The notes under the pieces: model-generated | What the model saw: only the letters and a program-made list of their open reading frames with translations | Databases searched by the model: none | What the model was told of the DNA's origin: nothing | Translations under genes and position numbers: made by a program | In this document: positions 27,024-39,402 of the stretch, piece after piece | Layout of the letters: each line of letters opens with the position of its first letter | Numbering within the stretch: the stretch's first letter is position 1 | Source: Thermosulfurimonas marina | GTDB taxonomy: Bacteria > Desulfobacterota > Thermodesulfobacteria > Thermodesulfobacteriales > Thermodesulfobacteriaceae | Assembly (NCBI RefSeq): GCF_012317585.1 | Contig: NZ_CP042909.1 | Coordinates: 1,054,001 to 1,118,000 of the forward strand | Direction of reading: 5' to 3' | Length of the DNA: 64,000 nucleotides

Positions 27024-28313
27024 GACCTCCAGGTGGTAGGTCTGGGGGAACATGTCCAAACCCAGGATCCTTTCCACCTCGTAGCCGGCGGCCAGGAGAA
27101 GTTTGAGATCCCGGGCCAGCGTCGGGGGATCGCAGGAGATATAGACAATGCGTTCGGTAGCCACTTCCGGAAGATAGCGCAGAAGCTCCCGGCAACCCCC
27201 CCGCGGCGGGTCCAGCAGCACCAGGGGCCAGGTCTCGGCGGCCTTCCAGGTCTCGATAAGGGCCTCGGTGGCCGAAATCCGTTCCAGGGTTACCCGTTCG
27301 GCAAGCCCCAGATATTCAGCGGTGTAGCGGCCGTCGGCGATGGCCCCGGGGTCGGTGTCCACCCCCCGGGCCTCCTCCGAAAGGGAGGCCAGGGGAAAGA
27401 GAAAGTTGCCCATTCCGGCATGGAGATCCAGGACCCGGCCTGGAGAGCCCGCCACCTCTCTCAAGATTTTCATGAGGCGCAGGTTGATCTCCCAGTTGGC
27501 CTGGGTGAAGACCCCGGGCCGGACCAGGTAGAGGGGCTTTTCCACCCCGGGGAAAAACTCCCGGGGTACCGGAAAGAGACGCCGGCCCCCGTGAGGGGCC
27601 TCCGGGGGAAAGGGCCCCCGGGGTTTGGGCCCGCGCACCCAGTAAAAGACACTTTTCATCCCCGGAATCTCCCGGGCCAGGGCCTCTACGTCCTCGGAGG
27701 ATGGCTCCACGGTGATCCAAAAAAGGAGGGTCACCAGGCCCTCCGCCGGGGAGGCCTCGATTTTTACCCGCTTGGCAAAGGCCTGGAGCCTTCGCCAGGC
27801 ATCACTTTCGGGAATTTTCTCCAGGGCCAGATTCAGATTCTCTTCTCCCAGGAGACAGCGCCGGATGAGGACCAGGTCATGGCTGCGGCGTTTGACGAAA
27901 CCCAGGGCCCCGGTCCCCGGTTCTACATGAAAGCGCAGGCGGTGGCGATAGTGGAATTCCCGGGGAGAAGGAACGACCCCCTCCACCAGGTCCTCGGGCA
28001 GACCCCCCAGCCGCCGCAGGGTCTCCCGGAGCATTTCCGTCTTGGCCCTTACCTGGGCCTCGTAGGCGAGATGCTGGAGCTGGCAGCCCCCGCAGAGACC
28101 GAAGTAGGGGCAGGGGGGCTTGCGTCGGTCCGGCGAAGGGGAAAGGATTTCCTCGGCTTCGGCCAGGGCATAGTCCTTATCTTCCCGCAGGATCTTAAGG
28201 CGTACCCTCTCTCCCGGGGCCACCTCCGGCACGAAGGCCACCCGTCCGTCCGGAAGACGGGCCAGGCCGTCCCCTCCGAAAACCAGCTTTTCGATCTCTA
28301 CGACGAGGCTCAT
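26997..28313 (-). CDS. 23S rRNA m5U methyltransferase (RlmD/RumA-like), Fe-S type
   Basis: A 438-residue protein. The N-terminal TRAM domain (about 1-55) is followed by the [4Fe-4S] cysteine motif CPYFGLCGGCQLQH (about residues 69-82; the fourth cysteine is probably C153 in RRCLLGEENL). The C-terminal Rossmann methyltransferase has VLDLHAGMGNFLFPLA, LLDPPRGG and ISCDPPTLARDL with the catalytic cysteine. The family 5-methylates uridine in 23S rRNA; whether the target is U1939, U747 or a tRNA position cannot be told from sequence. Confidence 0.87.
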   Translation of the reverse strand: MSLVVEIEKLVFGGDGLARLPDGRVAFVPEVAPGERVRLKILREDKDYALAEAEEILSPSPDRRKPPCPYFGLCGGCQLQHLAYEAQVRAKTEMLRETLRRLGGLPEDLVEGVVPSPREFHYRHRLRFHVEPGTGALGFVKRRSHDLVLIRRCLLGEENLNLALEKIPESDAWRRLQAFAKRVKIEASPAEGLVTLLFWITVEPSSEDVEALAREIPGMKSVFYWVRGPKPRGPFPPEAPHGGRRLFPVPREFFPGVEKPLYLVRPGVFTQANWEINLRLMKILREVAGSPGRVLDLHAGMGNFLFPLASLSEEARGVDTDPGAIADGRYTAEYLGLAERVTLERISATEALIETWKAAETWPLVLLDPPRGGCRELLRYLPEVATERIVYISCDPPTLARDLKLLLAAGYEVERILGLDMFPQTYHLEVLTLLRRRS

Positions 28314-28373
28314 TGTCCTTTCGGCTAAGGTATGGTAGGAGGCTAAGTATAAACTAGCCTCGGAGGATCATCC

Positions 28374-28967
28374 ATGGCCGAAAGGCGCCTGGGTACGGTC
28401 AATCAGATGGCCAAGTTGATTTGCGAGGCGGTAAAGGAGGTGCTCGAGGCCTCCACCGGCTCCTCCATCCGCTATGCCCCCACCATCCAGCGAATACCCC
28501 TGGTAAGTCTCAAACCGGATCTAGGGGCCTTCGTGGAGTTCACCGGGGACTATAACGGCCTTTTCTGTATGAATTTTTCCGGAGAGGCCGCTCTTGAGCT
28601 TTACCGTCGGGCCATGACCTTTATGGGGCTTCCTGAGGAGGAGCTGGCTCGGGACTATACCTCGGAGGAGGTGGTGAACTTCGTGGGGGAGATCGTCAAC
28701 CAGATCGTGGGAGGGATGCGGCGCAGGGTGGAGGCCCAGTTCGGACTTGCGGCCCGAAATAGCCAGCCCCGGGCCATCGCCATCAACCAGACCATTACCC
28801 TCCTTTTGAGCACCCTCATTGAAAAACCCCAGTGCCGCAGGCTCTCCTTCAGGACCGAGGGCAATGCCCCCTTTTATGTGGAGTTCGGCCTGGAGCAGAC
28901 GGAGTTCATTCCTTTGGAGCACCCGGAAGAGGTGGATGTGGACGACCTTTTGGCCCAATTTTCCTAG
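28374..28967 (+). CDS. CheX-like chemotaxis/phosphatase-fold protein (DUF3334 type)
   Basis: A 197-residue cytoplasmic protein with a CheC/CheX-like fold. The key helix carries EIVNQIVGGMRR (about 119-130), matching the E-x-x-N signature that CheX and CheC use to dephosphorylate CheY-P. The GAFVEFTGDYNGLFCMNF strand region is also typical. It begins after GGAGG and sits directly upstream of mdh. With two chemoreceptors in the window, a role in chemotaxis or motility signalling is plausible but inferred. Confidence 0.72.
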   Translation: MAERRLGTVNQMAKLICEAVKEVLEASTGSSIRYAPTIQRIPLVSLKPDLGAFVEFTGDYNGLFCMNFSGEAALELYRRAMTFMGLPEEELARDYTSEEVVNFVGEIVNQIVGGMRRRVEAQFGLAARNSQPRAIAINQTITLLLSTLIEKPQCRRLSFRTEGNAPFYVEFGLEQTEFIPLEHPEEVDVDDLLAQFS

Positions 28968-28982
28968 ATAAGGAGGTATACT

Positions 28983-29909
28983 ATGGCCAAACTGGCTATC
29001 ATCGGGGCCGGGGCGGTGGGGACGGCTGCGGCCCATTGGGCGGCGGTCAAGGCCGTGGCCGAGGAGATCGTTCTCATCGACATTGTTCCGGATCTGGCCA
29101 AGGGCAAGGCCCTGGATCTGGCTCAGGGGGCCCCGGTAGAGGGCTTTTCGGCCCGCATCTGGGGGACGGAGGATTTTTCCGCCCTTTCCGGATCGGAGGT
29201 GGTCATTCTCACCGCGGGCCGGCCCCGCAAACCCGGAATGAGCCGGGAAGACCTGCTGAAGAGCAATCTGGAGATCGTGCGCTCCTGTGCCGAGGCGGTG
29301 CGGGAGTTTGCCCCGGAGTGTGTCCTCATCGTGGTGACCAACCCTATCGACGCCATGGTCTATGCCGCTTTCCGGGTCACAGGCTTTCCCCGAGAACGGG
29401 TGCTCGGCATGGCCGGAGTGCTGGATTCTGCCCGTTACCGGTATTTTATCGCTGAGGCCCTGGGGGTCTCCCCTCGGGATGTCCAGGCCCTGGTTATGGG
29501 GATCCACGGAGATCACATGTTGCCCCTGGTGAGGCTGGCCAATGTGGTCGGGATCCCGGTGACCGAGCTCCTGCCCGCGGAGAAGATCGCCGAGATCGTG
29601 GAGCGCACCCGCAAGGGCGGGGGAGAAATCGTTTCCTATCTCAAGACCGGAAGCGCCTTTCTCACTCCGGGGCTTTCGGCGGTGGAAATGGCCCAGGCCG
29701 TACTGCGGGATGAAAAGCGGGTGCTTACCTGCTCGGTCTGGCTCCAGGGGGAGTTTGGTTTTTCGGAGGTCTTTATCGGGGTCCCGGTGGTTCTGGGGAA
29801 AGGGGGGATGGAGCGCATCCTGGAATTTGAGCTCACCGAGGAAGAACGCCGGGCCCTCAAAAAGTCCGTAGAGGCCGTCCGTTTGCAGATGGCCCTTACC
29901 GGGCTTTAG
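28983..29909 (+). CDS. mdh: Malate dehydrogenase (LDH-like fold)
   Basis: A 308-residue NAD-dependent dehydrogenase. It has an N-terminal dinucleotide-binding GAGAVGTAAA and the acidic ribose-binding LIDIVPDLAKGKALDL. The substrate loop GRPRKPGMSREDLL has arginine at the position that selects oxaloacetate/malate rather than pyruvate/lactate. The catalytic pair is the Asp in AGVLDSARYR and the His in GIHGDHMLPL. It would interconvert malate and oxaloacetate in the (reductive) TCA cycle. It follows the CheX-like gene by 15 bases with AAGGAGG before its ATG. Confidence 0.92.
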   Translation: MAKLAIIGAGAVGTAAAHWAAVKAVAEEIVLIDIVPDLAKGKALDLAQGAPVEGFSARIWGTEDFSALSGSEVVILTAGRPRKPGMSREDLLKSNLEIVRSCAEAVREFAPECVLIVVTNPIDAMVYAAFRVTGFPRERVLGMAGVLDSARYRYFIAEALGVSPRDVQALVMGIHGDHMLPLVRLANVVGIPVTELLPAEKIAEIVERTRKGGGEIVSYLKTGSAFLTPGLSAVEMAQAVLRDEKRVLTCSVWLQGEFGFSEVFIGVPVVLGKGGMERILEFELTEEERRALKKSVEAVRLQMALTGL

Positions 29910-29971
29910 GGCTTGCCCCGGGGGGAAGTTTTTGCTATGAGGGATCAAATACCAAGAAAGGAGGTCGGCCG

Positions 29972-31435
29972 GTGCGTAGAGAATTGCTGTTTGTCCTCTT
30001 TATAGGGTTGTTGGTGGCTCCCCTGGCAGGGGGCTGGGCCTCTTCTGGGGACGAGGACCTGCGGGCCATGGTGCAGCAACTCCTTCGGGAGGTCCAGGAA
30101 TTGAAGAAGGAAAATGCGCAACTCAAGAGCGAGATCGAAAAGCTAAAGAGCCAGCGGCCTCCGGCCCCGGCCGAGGCCCTGGTGACCGCCCCAAGCTCCA
30201 AAAAGCACAGCTTTTTCAGCAAAGGGGGCTACGGGGCTCGCCCCAGCGGCATCGATTTTTACGGCTTCCTCAAGGCGGATGTGGTCTGGCAGGACGCCAA
30301 CGCCGTAGGAGACGAATACGTGCTCTGGGTCCTTCCGGAACACAATACCAAAGGGGGTCACAAATTCGGTTCGGATTCCACCTTTACCATCAATTTCCGG
30401 CACAGCCGCTTCGGCTTTGACCTTTGGAAAGACTACAAAGATTGGAAACTTTTCGGAAAATTCGAGATGGACTTCTATACCCAGAGCCATGGGGAAGACA
30501 CCCTGCCCTGGAACCCCAATCACTCCCCCCTCCGGGCCCGGCGGGTTTTTGTGGGGGTAAGGAAGGGAACCTGGCAGCTTCTTGCCGGGCTCGACTGGAT
30601 GACCATTTCCCAGCTCTATCCTCATCTCTCGAACTTTCCTTCCGGAACTTTTATGGGCAACATAGCCTATCGTATGCCCCAGGTACGTCTTTCCAAATGG
30701 TTCAAGGTGGGGGAAGGGACCTTAAAGTTTGAAGGGGCGCTGGAGAAGCCCTACGGCTTTCCGCGTATGGAGGGGATCATCTGGGATGAGGATCCCTCCA
30801 ATCGGGCCGGCTATCCCGGTTTTGAAGGCCGCATTTCTTACACCACCAAGATCTGGGGCCAGCCGGCCCTGGTGGCGCTATGGGGACATTACTCCGAAGA
30901 GGAGTATGATACCGTAGACGGCGTGGAGGACGCCGATAGCTATTCCCTGGGGCTGGAGGCCAAGTTTCCCCTTCCGCTTCCCTTTGCCCGCAAGGCCTTC
31001 CTTTTGGGAGAGCTCTGGAGCGGACGCAACCTCGATGGCTACTACACCGGCGGGGTCAATCAGGGGACGCGTTTTCGGCTAGATAACGGTCGCTACGTTA
31101 CTGACCTCCGATCGAAATACACCGACGGGGGGCATATCCTGGATGTAGATGAAATTGATGCTGTAGGAGGGTATGTGGAGCTTGAGGTCTTCTGGAGTCC
31201 CAAGCTGGTCACCCACTTCGGCTGGGGAATCGACAACCCCGACGATAGTGATCTCGAAGGGGTCAGGGGAGCCCGTCTCCAACAGCAAATGTATTACGCC
31301 AATTTCCTCTATCGGTTCACCAAAGAGTTCGCCGTGGGCGGAGAGTATATGTATATCGACTGTGATTACCGAAAGAGCGACGGGGACGATGGGGAGCTCA
31401 ACCGCTTCATGGGAAGTTTCTACTACTTCTTCTAG
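29972..31435 (+). CDS. Outer-membrane porin-like beta-barrel protein with N-terminal coiled coil
   Basis: A 487-residue secreted protein. It starts at GTG 29972 after GGAGG. A signal peptide (about 1-24; LLFVLFIGLLVAPLAGGWA) is followed by a short coiled coil (about 30-58; MVQQLLREVQELKKENAQLK) that probably trimerises. The rest is alternating amphipathic, aromatic-rich strands (HSRFGFDLW, KLFGKFEMDFYT) and ends in SFYYFF, a C-terminal phenylalanine signature recognised by the BAM machinery. It resembles DcaP/anaerobe porins; the substrate is unknown. A terminator hairpin follows. Confidence 0.85.
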   Translation: MRRELLFVLFIGLLVAPLAGGWASSGDEDLRAMVQQLLREVQELKKENAQLKSEIEKLKSQRPPAPAEALVTAPSSKKHSFFSKGGYGARPSGIDFYGFLKADVVWQDANAVGDEYVLWVLPEHNTKGGHKFGSDSTFTINFRHSRFGFDLWKDYKDWKLFGKFEMDFYTQSHGEDTLPWNPNHSPLRARRVFVGVRKGTWQLLAGLDWMTISQLYPHLSNFPSGTFMGNIAYRMPQVRLSKWFKVGEGTLKFEGALEKPYGFPRMEGIIWDEDPSNRAGYPGFEGRISYTTKIWGQPALVALWGHYSEEEYDTVDGVEDADSYSLGLEAKFPLPLPFARKAFLLGELWSGRNLDGYYTGGVNQGTRFRLDNGRYVTDLRSKYTDGGHILDVDEIDAVGGYVELEVFWSPKLVTHFGWGIDNPDDSDLEGVRGARLQQQMYYANFLYRFTKEFAVGGEYMYIDCDYRKSDGDDGELNRFMGSFYYFF

Positions 31436-31471
31436 GATAAAGCGGGCCGGCTAGCCCGGCCCCAAAATGAA

Positions 31472-31497
31472 AAAGGCCCGCCAGAAGGCGGGCCTTT
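31472..31497. terminator. Bidirectional intrinsic terminator between the porin gene and csp
   Basis: AAAGGCCCGCC, loop AGAA, GGCGGGCCTTT: an 11-pair stem flanked by A-rich and T-rich arms, located between two convergent genes. It can work in both directions. A second GC-rich dyad (GGGCCGG...CCGGCCC) lies just before it at about 31444-31462. Confidence 0.8.
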
Positions 31498-31517
31498 GAT
31501 TTTCTAGGGCCAGTTTC

Positions 31518-31721
31518 CTAGCCGATGACGCGCACGTTGCTCGCCTGCTCTCCCTTCGGGCTTTGCGTAACCTCAAACTCTACCTTCTGGCCCTCCCGAA
31601 GGGTCTTGAACCCCTCCATCTGGATGGCGGAATAATGTACGAAGACATCCCCGCCATCGTCCCGCGAAATGAACCCGTAACCCTTCTTCTCGTCAAACCA
31701 CTTCACCGTACCTGTTGCCAT
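31518..31721 (-). CDS. Cold-shock-domain protein (CspA family)
   Basis: A 67-residue OB-fold RNA chaperone with both RNP motifs: KGYGFISRD (RNP1) and DVFVHYSAI (RNP2). These small proteins melt RNA secondary structure and are often abundant at all temperatures. The ATG follows AAGGAGG. It lies 68 bases downstream of proB in the same direction and may have its own promoter. Convergent with the porin gene across a shared terminator. Confidence 0.95.
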   Translation of the reverse strand: MATGTVKWFDEKKGYGFISRDDGGDVFVHYSAIQMEGFKTLREGQKVEFEVTQSPKGEQASNVRVIG

Positions 31722-31789
31722 GATGCTAAAACCTCCTTAAAAATTTGCTCTGCCTCCAGCCTAACATTTCTCAGGCAAAAGTAAAGGGC

Positions 31790-34522
<2,733 letters not shown>

Positions 34523-34542
<20 letters not shown>

Positions 34543-35605
34543 CGGAAAGGACCCTGGGGATGTTTTCCGGATAAGGGGGCTGGATAATCCCCTTTTCGGT
34601 AATAAGGGCCGTGACGTAGGGGGCCGGGGTCACATCAAAGGCGGGGTTGAGCGCCGAAACTCCCCGGGGGGTGATCCTGCGGCCGGCACAAAGATGGACC
34701 TCCTCCGCCGCCCGCTCTTCAATAGGGATCCCCTCCCCGGAGAAACAGGTCAGATCGAAGGTGGAGGAAGGGGCGGCCACATAGAAGGGGATTCCGTTTT
34801 CCCGGGCCAGCACCGCCAGACTGTAGGTTCCGATCTTGTTGGCCACATCGCCGTTGGCGGCAATGCGGTCGGCCCCGACGATCACCGCCTGTACCCGCCC
34901 CCGGGCCATAAGGAACCCCGCGGCCGCATCCGGAATGACGGTTACCGGAATACCCACCTTGTGCAACTCCCAGGCCGTAAGGCGGGCCCCCTGGAGGTAG
35001 GGGCGGGTCTCGTCGGCCAGCACGGAAAGGCGTTTTCCGGCCTCTACCGCGGCCCGGATCACCCCCAGGGCGGTACCGTAGCCCCCGGTGGCCAGGGCCC
35101 CGGCGTTACAGTGGGTAAGGACCGTGCCCTCTTCGGGCAGAAGCCCGGCCCCCAGGGCCCCCATGCGGCGGCAGGCCTCAAGATCCTCTTCCCAGAGGGA
35201 AAGGGCCTCGGCCCGGAGGATTTCCAGCAGTTCCTGCGGTCCGGCCGCGGCTTCCGCCTCGGCACGCTTTACCATACGCTCGAGGGCCCAGAAGAGATTG
35301 ACCGCCGTGGGGCGGGCCTTGGCCAGCCCTTGGGCTATGCGCTTTAGCCCTGAAAGAAAGGCCCTGCGGGTCCGGGCCCGGAGTCTCTCCGCGCCGAGCA
35401 CCAGCCCAATGGCGGCGGTAATCCCGATGGCTGGGGCCCCCCGGACTACCATATCTTTGATGGCCCGGCGCACCTCCTGCCAGGTGCGACAGTGAACATA
35501 GACCTCGCGGGCGGGAAGTTTGCGCTGATCCAGAAGATAGAGCCCCCGGTCTGTCCAGCGCCAGGCGCAAAGGAGATCGGGATTTCGGGGCTGAAAGACC
35601 TTCAT
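34523..35605 (-). CDS. mtnA: S-methyl-5-thioribose-1-phosphate isomerase
   Basis: A 360-residue MtnA of the methionine salvage pathway, which recycles the methylthioadenosine made by SpeE. Family motifs: [16 protein letters not shown] (about 52-67), the catalytic-cysteine segment [18 protein letters not shown] (about 162), [18 protein letters not shown] with the catalytic aspartate, and the C-terminal [20 protein letters not shown]. Overlaps gatB as ATGA and is overlapped by rex. Confidence 0.93.
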
Positions 35606-37032
35606 TCCTCAAGGAGCCTGGTAAGGATTTGATTGACCAGCTTGGGGTTGGCCTTGCCCTGGGTTTTGCGCATGACCTGTCCCACGAAAAAGCCGATCAC
35701 CCCTTTCTTTCCGCTGCGGTACTTTTCCACCTCTGCGGGATTTTCCGCCAGCACCTCCCGGCAGACGGCCTCTAGGGCCCCCTCGTCACTTTCCTGCCGG
35801 AGGCCCTTTTCCTCCACCAGTTCTCCGGGGGAGCGCCCGGTGGCGTAGACCTCGGGAAAGATCTTTTTGGCCGCGGTGATGGAGATCACGCCCTCTTCCA
35901 CCAGCTTGAGAAGCTCAACCACGTGTTCAGGCCTGAGGCGAGTTTCGTCGATCTCCTTTCCCTCCCGGTTGAGTTCCCTTAGGACCTCGGTCATGATCCA
36001 GTTGGAGACCTTTTTCGGCTGAGGAAAGAGTTTCACGCATTCTTCAAAAAATTCCGCCAGAGGCCGCGAGGCGGTAAGGATCTCCGCATCGTAGTCCGGA
36101 AGGCCATACTCTTCTACGAAACGAGCCTTTTTGGCGTCCGGAAGCTCGGGAAGCTCGGCCCGCACCCTTTCAATCCAGGCCTCATCTATGTGTAGCGGGA
36201 CCAGATCCGGGTCCGGAAAGTAGCGGTAGTCGTGGGCCTCCTCCTTCCCGCGCATGGAATGCGTGGTTCCTGTGGCCTCGTCAAAAAGCCGCGTCTCCTG
36301 CACCACGGTTTTTCCTTCGAGAAGGAGCCCGATCTGGCGTTTGATCTCGTAGCGCAGGGCCCGTTCCACGTGCCGGAAGGAATTCATGTTTTTGAGTTCC
36401 ACCTTGACCCCAAATTCCTGGGCGCCCTTGGGCCGTACGGAGACGTTGGCATCACAACGCAGGCTCCCCTCCTCCATGTTCCCGTCACAGATCCCCAAAT
36501 AGCGCACGATGGTCCGCAGTTTTTTGAGGTAGGCCACGGCCTCTTCCGGACTGCGGAGGTCCGGCTGGCTTACGATTTCCAGCAGGGGCACCCCGGTGCG
36601 ATTGAAGTCCACGTAGGAGACCGGACGGTGTTCATCGTGGACCAGCTTTCCGGCGTCCTCCTCCATGTGGATGCGCACCAGGCCGATCTTCTTGCGCCTT
36701 CCCTCCACTTCGATCTCGATGGCCCCTCCTTCGGCGATGGGGGCCTCGTACTGGGAGATCTGATAGTTCTTGGGAAGGTCCGGATAGAAGTAATGTTTGC
36801 GGGCAAAGATACAGACCGGATTGATCCGGGCCCCCACGGCCAGGGCCAGACGCAGGGCGAAGTCCACCACCCGGCGGTTAAGTACCGGGAGGCTTCCAGG
36901 CATTCCGGTACAGACCGGACAGGCGTGGTGATTGGGCGGGGCCCCGAAGCGGGTGGAGCAGCCACAAAAGATCTTGCTTGCGGTAAGAAGCTGGGTATGG
37001 ACTTCCAGCCCGATGATGGCCTCAAATTCCAT
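35602..37032 (-). CDS. gatB: Asp/Glu-tRNA amidotransferase subunit B
   Basis: A 476-residue GatB, the kinase and tRNA-binding subunit of GatCAB that amidates misacylated Glu-tRNA(Gln)/Asp-tRNA(Asn). It begins with [23 protein letters not shown] (zinc/Mg site) and shows [24 protein letters not shown] and [16 protein letters not shown]. The C-terminal YqeY-like helical domain ends in [12 protein letters not shown]. gatA and gatC are not in the window. Confidence 0.96.
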   Translation of the reverse strand: MEFEAIIGLEVHTQLLTASKIFCGCSTRFGAPPNHHACPVCTGMPGSLPVLNRRVVDFALRLALAVGARINPVCIFARKHYFYPDLPKNYQISQYEAPIAEGGAIEIEVEGRRKKIGLVRIHMEEDAGKLVHDEHRPVSYVDFNRTGVPLLEIVSQPDLRSPEEAVAYLKKLRTIVRYLGICDGNMEEGSLRCDANVSVRPKGAQEFGVKVELKNMNSFRHVERALRYEIKRQIGLLLEGKTVVQETRLFDEATGTTHSMRGKEEAHDYRYFPDPDLVPLHIDEAWIERVRAELPELPDAKKARFVEEYGLPDYDAEILTASRPLAEFFEECVKLFPQPKKVSNWIMTEVLRELNREGKEIDETRLRPEHVVELLKLVEEGVISITAAKKIFPEVYATGRSPGELVEEKGLRQESDEGALEAVCREVLAENPAEVEKYRSGKKGVIGFFVGQVMRKTQGKANPKLVNQILTRLLEE

Positions 37033-37067
37033 CTAGGGTGCCTCCCTCTGGAAACTTTTCACAAAGC

Positions 37068-38900
37068 TTAGCCTTTGGGGGAGGGACGGTCAACCGAAAG
37101 ACGTTCTCGGAGGTGGGCCTGAAGCTTCCGGGCCACCGGACGGTTGAATCCCGGAAGGCGGGCAATTTCCTCCTCTCCGGCGGCCAGGATCTCCTCCGGC
37201 GAGGAGAAACGGGAAAGGAGGACCCTCTTGCGGCGCTCGCCGATTCCCGGAAGACCGTCCAGAAAACTCCGCAGGGATTCTCTTTCCCGGGTCTTCTGGT
37301 GAAAGGAGAGGACGAAGCGGTGGACCTCGTCGCGCACCCGCATGAGAAAACGCAGGACCTCTCCGTGTCGAGAGAGCTTAAGGGGATTCTTGCGCCCGGG
37401 AATATAGATTTTTTCTCCCTCATCGGCCCGTTCCTTGGCGAGGGCACAGAGGCCCAGTTTCTCCGAAAGGCCCAACTCTTCCACCACTTGACGGGCGGTC
37501 TCCAGATGCCCCTTGCCTCCGTCTATCACTAAAAGATCGGGGAGGTCTTTTTCTTCAAGGCCACGCTTCAAGCGCCTTTCCAGCACTTCGCGTAGCATAG
37601 CGTAGTCGTCCGGAATTCCGGAGACGGTGCGGATGTGATAGCGCCGATAGCGGGCCTTGTCGGGTTCTCCCTCAAAAAAGGCCACGATAGCCCCCACCGG
37701 GGCCGTCCCCTTGAGGCTTGAGAGATCCACGGCCTCCACCCGTTGAGGGATCACGGGAAGGCGCAGTACCGCGGCCATCTCTTCGGCCAACTCTTCCCAG
37801 GTACGCTCTCCTCGCAAGCGGGCCCTCAGGGCCTCTTCGGCATTCCGGCGGGCGGTCTCAAGAAGCCCTTTGAGGGTCGGATCTTCCTCCGGGGCCAGAA
37901 TTTTTACCGGACCTCCCCGGACCTCCGAGAGCCACTCTTCCAGGATTTCGGCCCCCTCCGGCCGTTCCGGAAGGAGGATCTCTTCCGGGACCAGTTTGCC
38001 CTCGTCGTAGAACTGGGCAAGCACCGTCTCCCAGAGATTTTCTTCGGGCACCCCTCCCAGGTGAAAGATCTTGTGCCCCAGGAGTTTTCCCCGTCTTACG
38101 AAAAGCACGGCCCCGGTGAGCCGTTCTCCCTGGCGTGCCAGAGCAAAGGCATCGAGATCCTTTTCTTCGGGAAGGACTACGGCCTGGGCCTCGAGGGTCT
38201 TCTCCAGGGCCCGGAGGCGATCCCGCAGGCGGGCCGCTCGCTCAAACTCCAGCCTTTCGGCGGCCTTTTCCATCTCGCGCCGCAGGCCCTCAAGGAGATC
38301 CTGATTCCGTCCCGCGAGGAAGGCCACCGCCTGGCGGACGATCTTTTGGTAATCCTCGGCCCGGATGAGCCCCACGCAGGGGGCCGGACACTTTCCGATC
38401 TGGTAATAGAGGCAGGGGCGGGTCCGGCGGGCCATTTCCGCATTGGAGCAACGCCGAAGGGGAAAAAAGCGGGTGAGGGTGCGTACGGTCTCCCTCACCG
38501 CCCCGGCTGAAGGATAGGGGCCGAAATAAAGGGCCCGGTCTCCCCGGCGCTTGCGTCGAACAATGGTAAGCCGGGGGAATTTTTCCTGGAGATTGATCCG
38601 GATGAGGGGGTAGGCCTTGTCATCACGCAGAAGCACGTTGTAACGGGGACGATGGCGCTTGATAAGGTTGGCCTCCAGGATCAGAGCCTCTTTTTCGTTG
38701 CGGGTGACCACGATTTCCAGTTCCCGGGCCCGGGCTAGGAGATGGCGCACCTTGGGGGTGGAGGGGGTGAGATAGGAGGCCAACCGGCGGCGGAGATCGC
38801 GGGCCTTGCCCACATAGAGGACCGTCCCCCGTTCGTCCTTGAAGAGGTAGACCCCGGGGGCCTCGGGGATCTCTTTGAGCCTTTGCGGGCTAAGCTCCAT
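37068..38900 (-). CDS. uvrC: UvrABC excinuclease subunit C
   Basis: A 610-residue UvrC. The N-terminal GIY-YIG nuclease (about 13-95; GVYLFKDERGTVLYVGKARDLRRRL) makes the 3' incision. A four-Cys-like region (CSNAEMARRTRPCLYYQIGKCPAPC) and a UVR motif (about 205-240) follow, then the RNase H-like endonuclease domain for the 5' incision (AVDLSSLKGTAPVGAIVAF, DLLVIDGGKGHL) and a C-terminal HhH pair (LPGIGERRKRVLL, LPGFNRPVARKL). Complete length. Overlaps ispF by 11 bases. Confidence 0.97.
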   Translation of the reverse strand: MELSPQRLKEIPEAPGVYLFKDERGTVLYVGKARDLRRRLASYLTPSTPKVRHLLARARELEIVVTRNEKEALILEANLIKRHRPRYNVLLRDDKAYPLIRINLQEKFPRLTIVRRKRRGDRALYFGPYPSAGAVRETVRTLTRFFPLRRCSNAEMARRTRPCLYYQIGKCPAPCVGLIRAEDYQKIVRQAVAFLAGRNQDLLEGLRREMEKAAERLEFERAARLRDRLRALEKTLEAQAVVLPEEKDLDAFALARQGERLTGAVLFVRRGKLLGHKIFHLGGVPEENLWETVLAQFYDEGKLVPEEILLPERPEGAEILEEWLSEVRGGPVKILAPEEDPTLKGLLETARRNAEEALRARLRGERTWEELAEEMAAVLRLPVIPQRVEAVDLSSLKGTAPVGAIVAFFEGEPDKARYRRYHIRTVSGIPDDYAMLREVLERRLKRGLEEKDLPDLLVIDGGKGHLETARQVVEELGLSEKLGLCALAKERADEGEKIYIPGRKNPLKLSRHGEVLRFLMRVRDEVHRFVLSFHQKTRERESLRSFLDGLPGIGERRKRVLLSRFSSPEEILAAGEEEIARLPGFNRPVARKLQAHLRERLSVDRPSPKG

Positions 38901-39369
38901 GAACTTCGGCTAATACCGCCACGGCCCAGGCGGCCACGGCCTCCCCGCCGAAGACCCCCAGGCCCTCGGTGCTCTTGGCCTTGAGACCGATGCGGCCTTC
39001 GGGAATTCCCAGAAGATCCGCAAGCCTTCGCCGCAGGGCCGGATAATGGGGCCGGAGTTTAGGCTGATCGAGAAGGAGCACCAGATCCACCTGGTAAAGG
39101 GCCAGACCCTTTTCGGAGATCATCTCCAAGGCCTTCTGCAGAAAAAGGGAGCTTTCGGCCCCGGCAAACCGGGGGTCGGTCTCCGGAAAGAGGCTTCCCA
39201 GGTCGGGAAGACCCGCCGCTCCCAGAATAGCATCAGTCAAGGCATGCAGGGCCACATCCGCGTCGGAGTGCCCCAGCGGCCCCACCTCGCAGGGTATCTC
39301 CATCCCGCAAAGAATAAACTTCCGCCCTGGGACCAGACGATGCAAATCAAATCCCAGCCCCACACGCAT
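38890..39369 (-). CDS. ispF: 2-C-methyl-D-erythritol 2,4-cyclodiphosphate synthase
   Basis: A 159-residue IspF of the non-mevalonate isoprenoid pathway. Zinc ligands Asp8 and His10 are in GFDLHRL, and the third histidine is in LGHSDADVALHALTDAILGA. The trimer-interface and CMP-binding segment near the C-terminus reads GLKAKSTEGLG. ispD, two steps earlier in the pathway, lies 3.7 kb away on the other strand. First gene of the leftward ispF-uvrC-gatB-mtnA-rex-obg-proB run. Confidence 0.96.
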   Translation of the reverse strand: MRVGLGFDLHRLVPGRKFILCGMEIPCEVGPLGHSDADVALHALTDAILGAAGLPDLGSLFPETDPRFAGAESSLFLQKALEMISEKGLALYQVDLVLLLDQPKLRPHYPALRRRLADLLGIPEGRIGLKAKSTEGLGVFGGEAVAAWAVAVLAEVHGA

Positions 39370-39376
39370 GATTTTA

Positions 39377-39385
39377 TGGTATCAT
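39377..39385 (+). promoter_or_regulatory. Extended -10 promoter candidate for the EAL-HDOD gene
   Basis: TGGTATCAT (TG-n-TATCAT). Transcription starting about seven bases later leaves a very short leader before ATG 39403 and excludes ATG 39376 as the start. The same 12-base TTATGGTATCAT occurs in front of mntA at 53707-53718. Confidence 0.45.
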
Positions 39386-39402
39386 GGGAAAACGAAAGCG
39401 CT

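Noticed and set aside
27033-28328. Plus-strand ORF of 431 codons opposite the RNA methyltransferase
   Set aside because: The minus-strand frame has Fe-S and methyltransferase motifs; this one has none.
28521-29948. Minus-strand ORF of 475 codons opposite the CheX-like gene and mdh
   Set aside because: Spans two convincing genes antisense and lacks any recognisable motif.
39046-39402. 119-codon N-terminal extension of the EAL-HDOD protein
   Set aside because: It is antisense to ispF; the promoter-like TGGTATCAT at 39377 places the start at ATG 39403.
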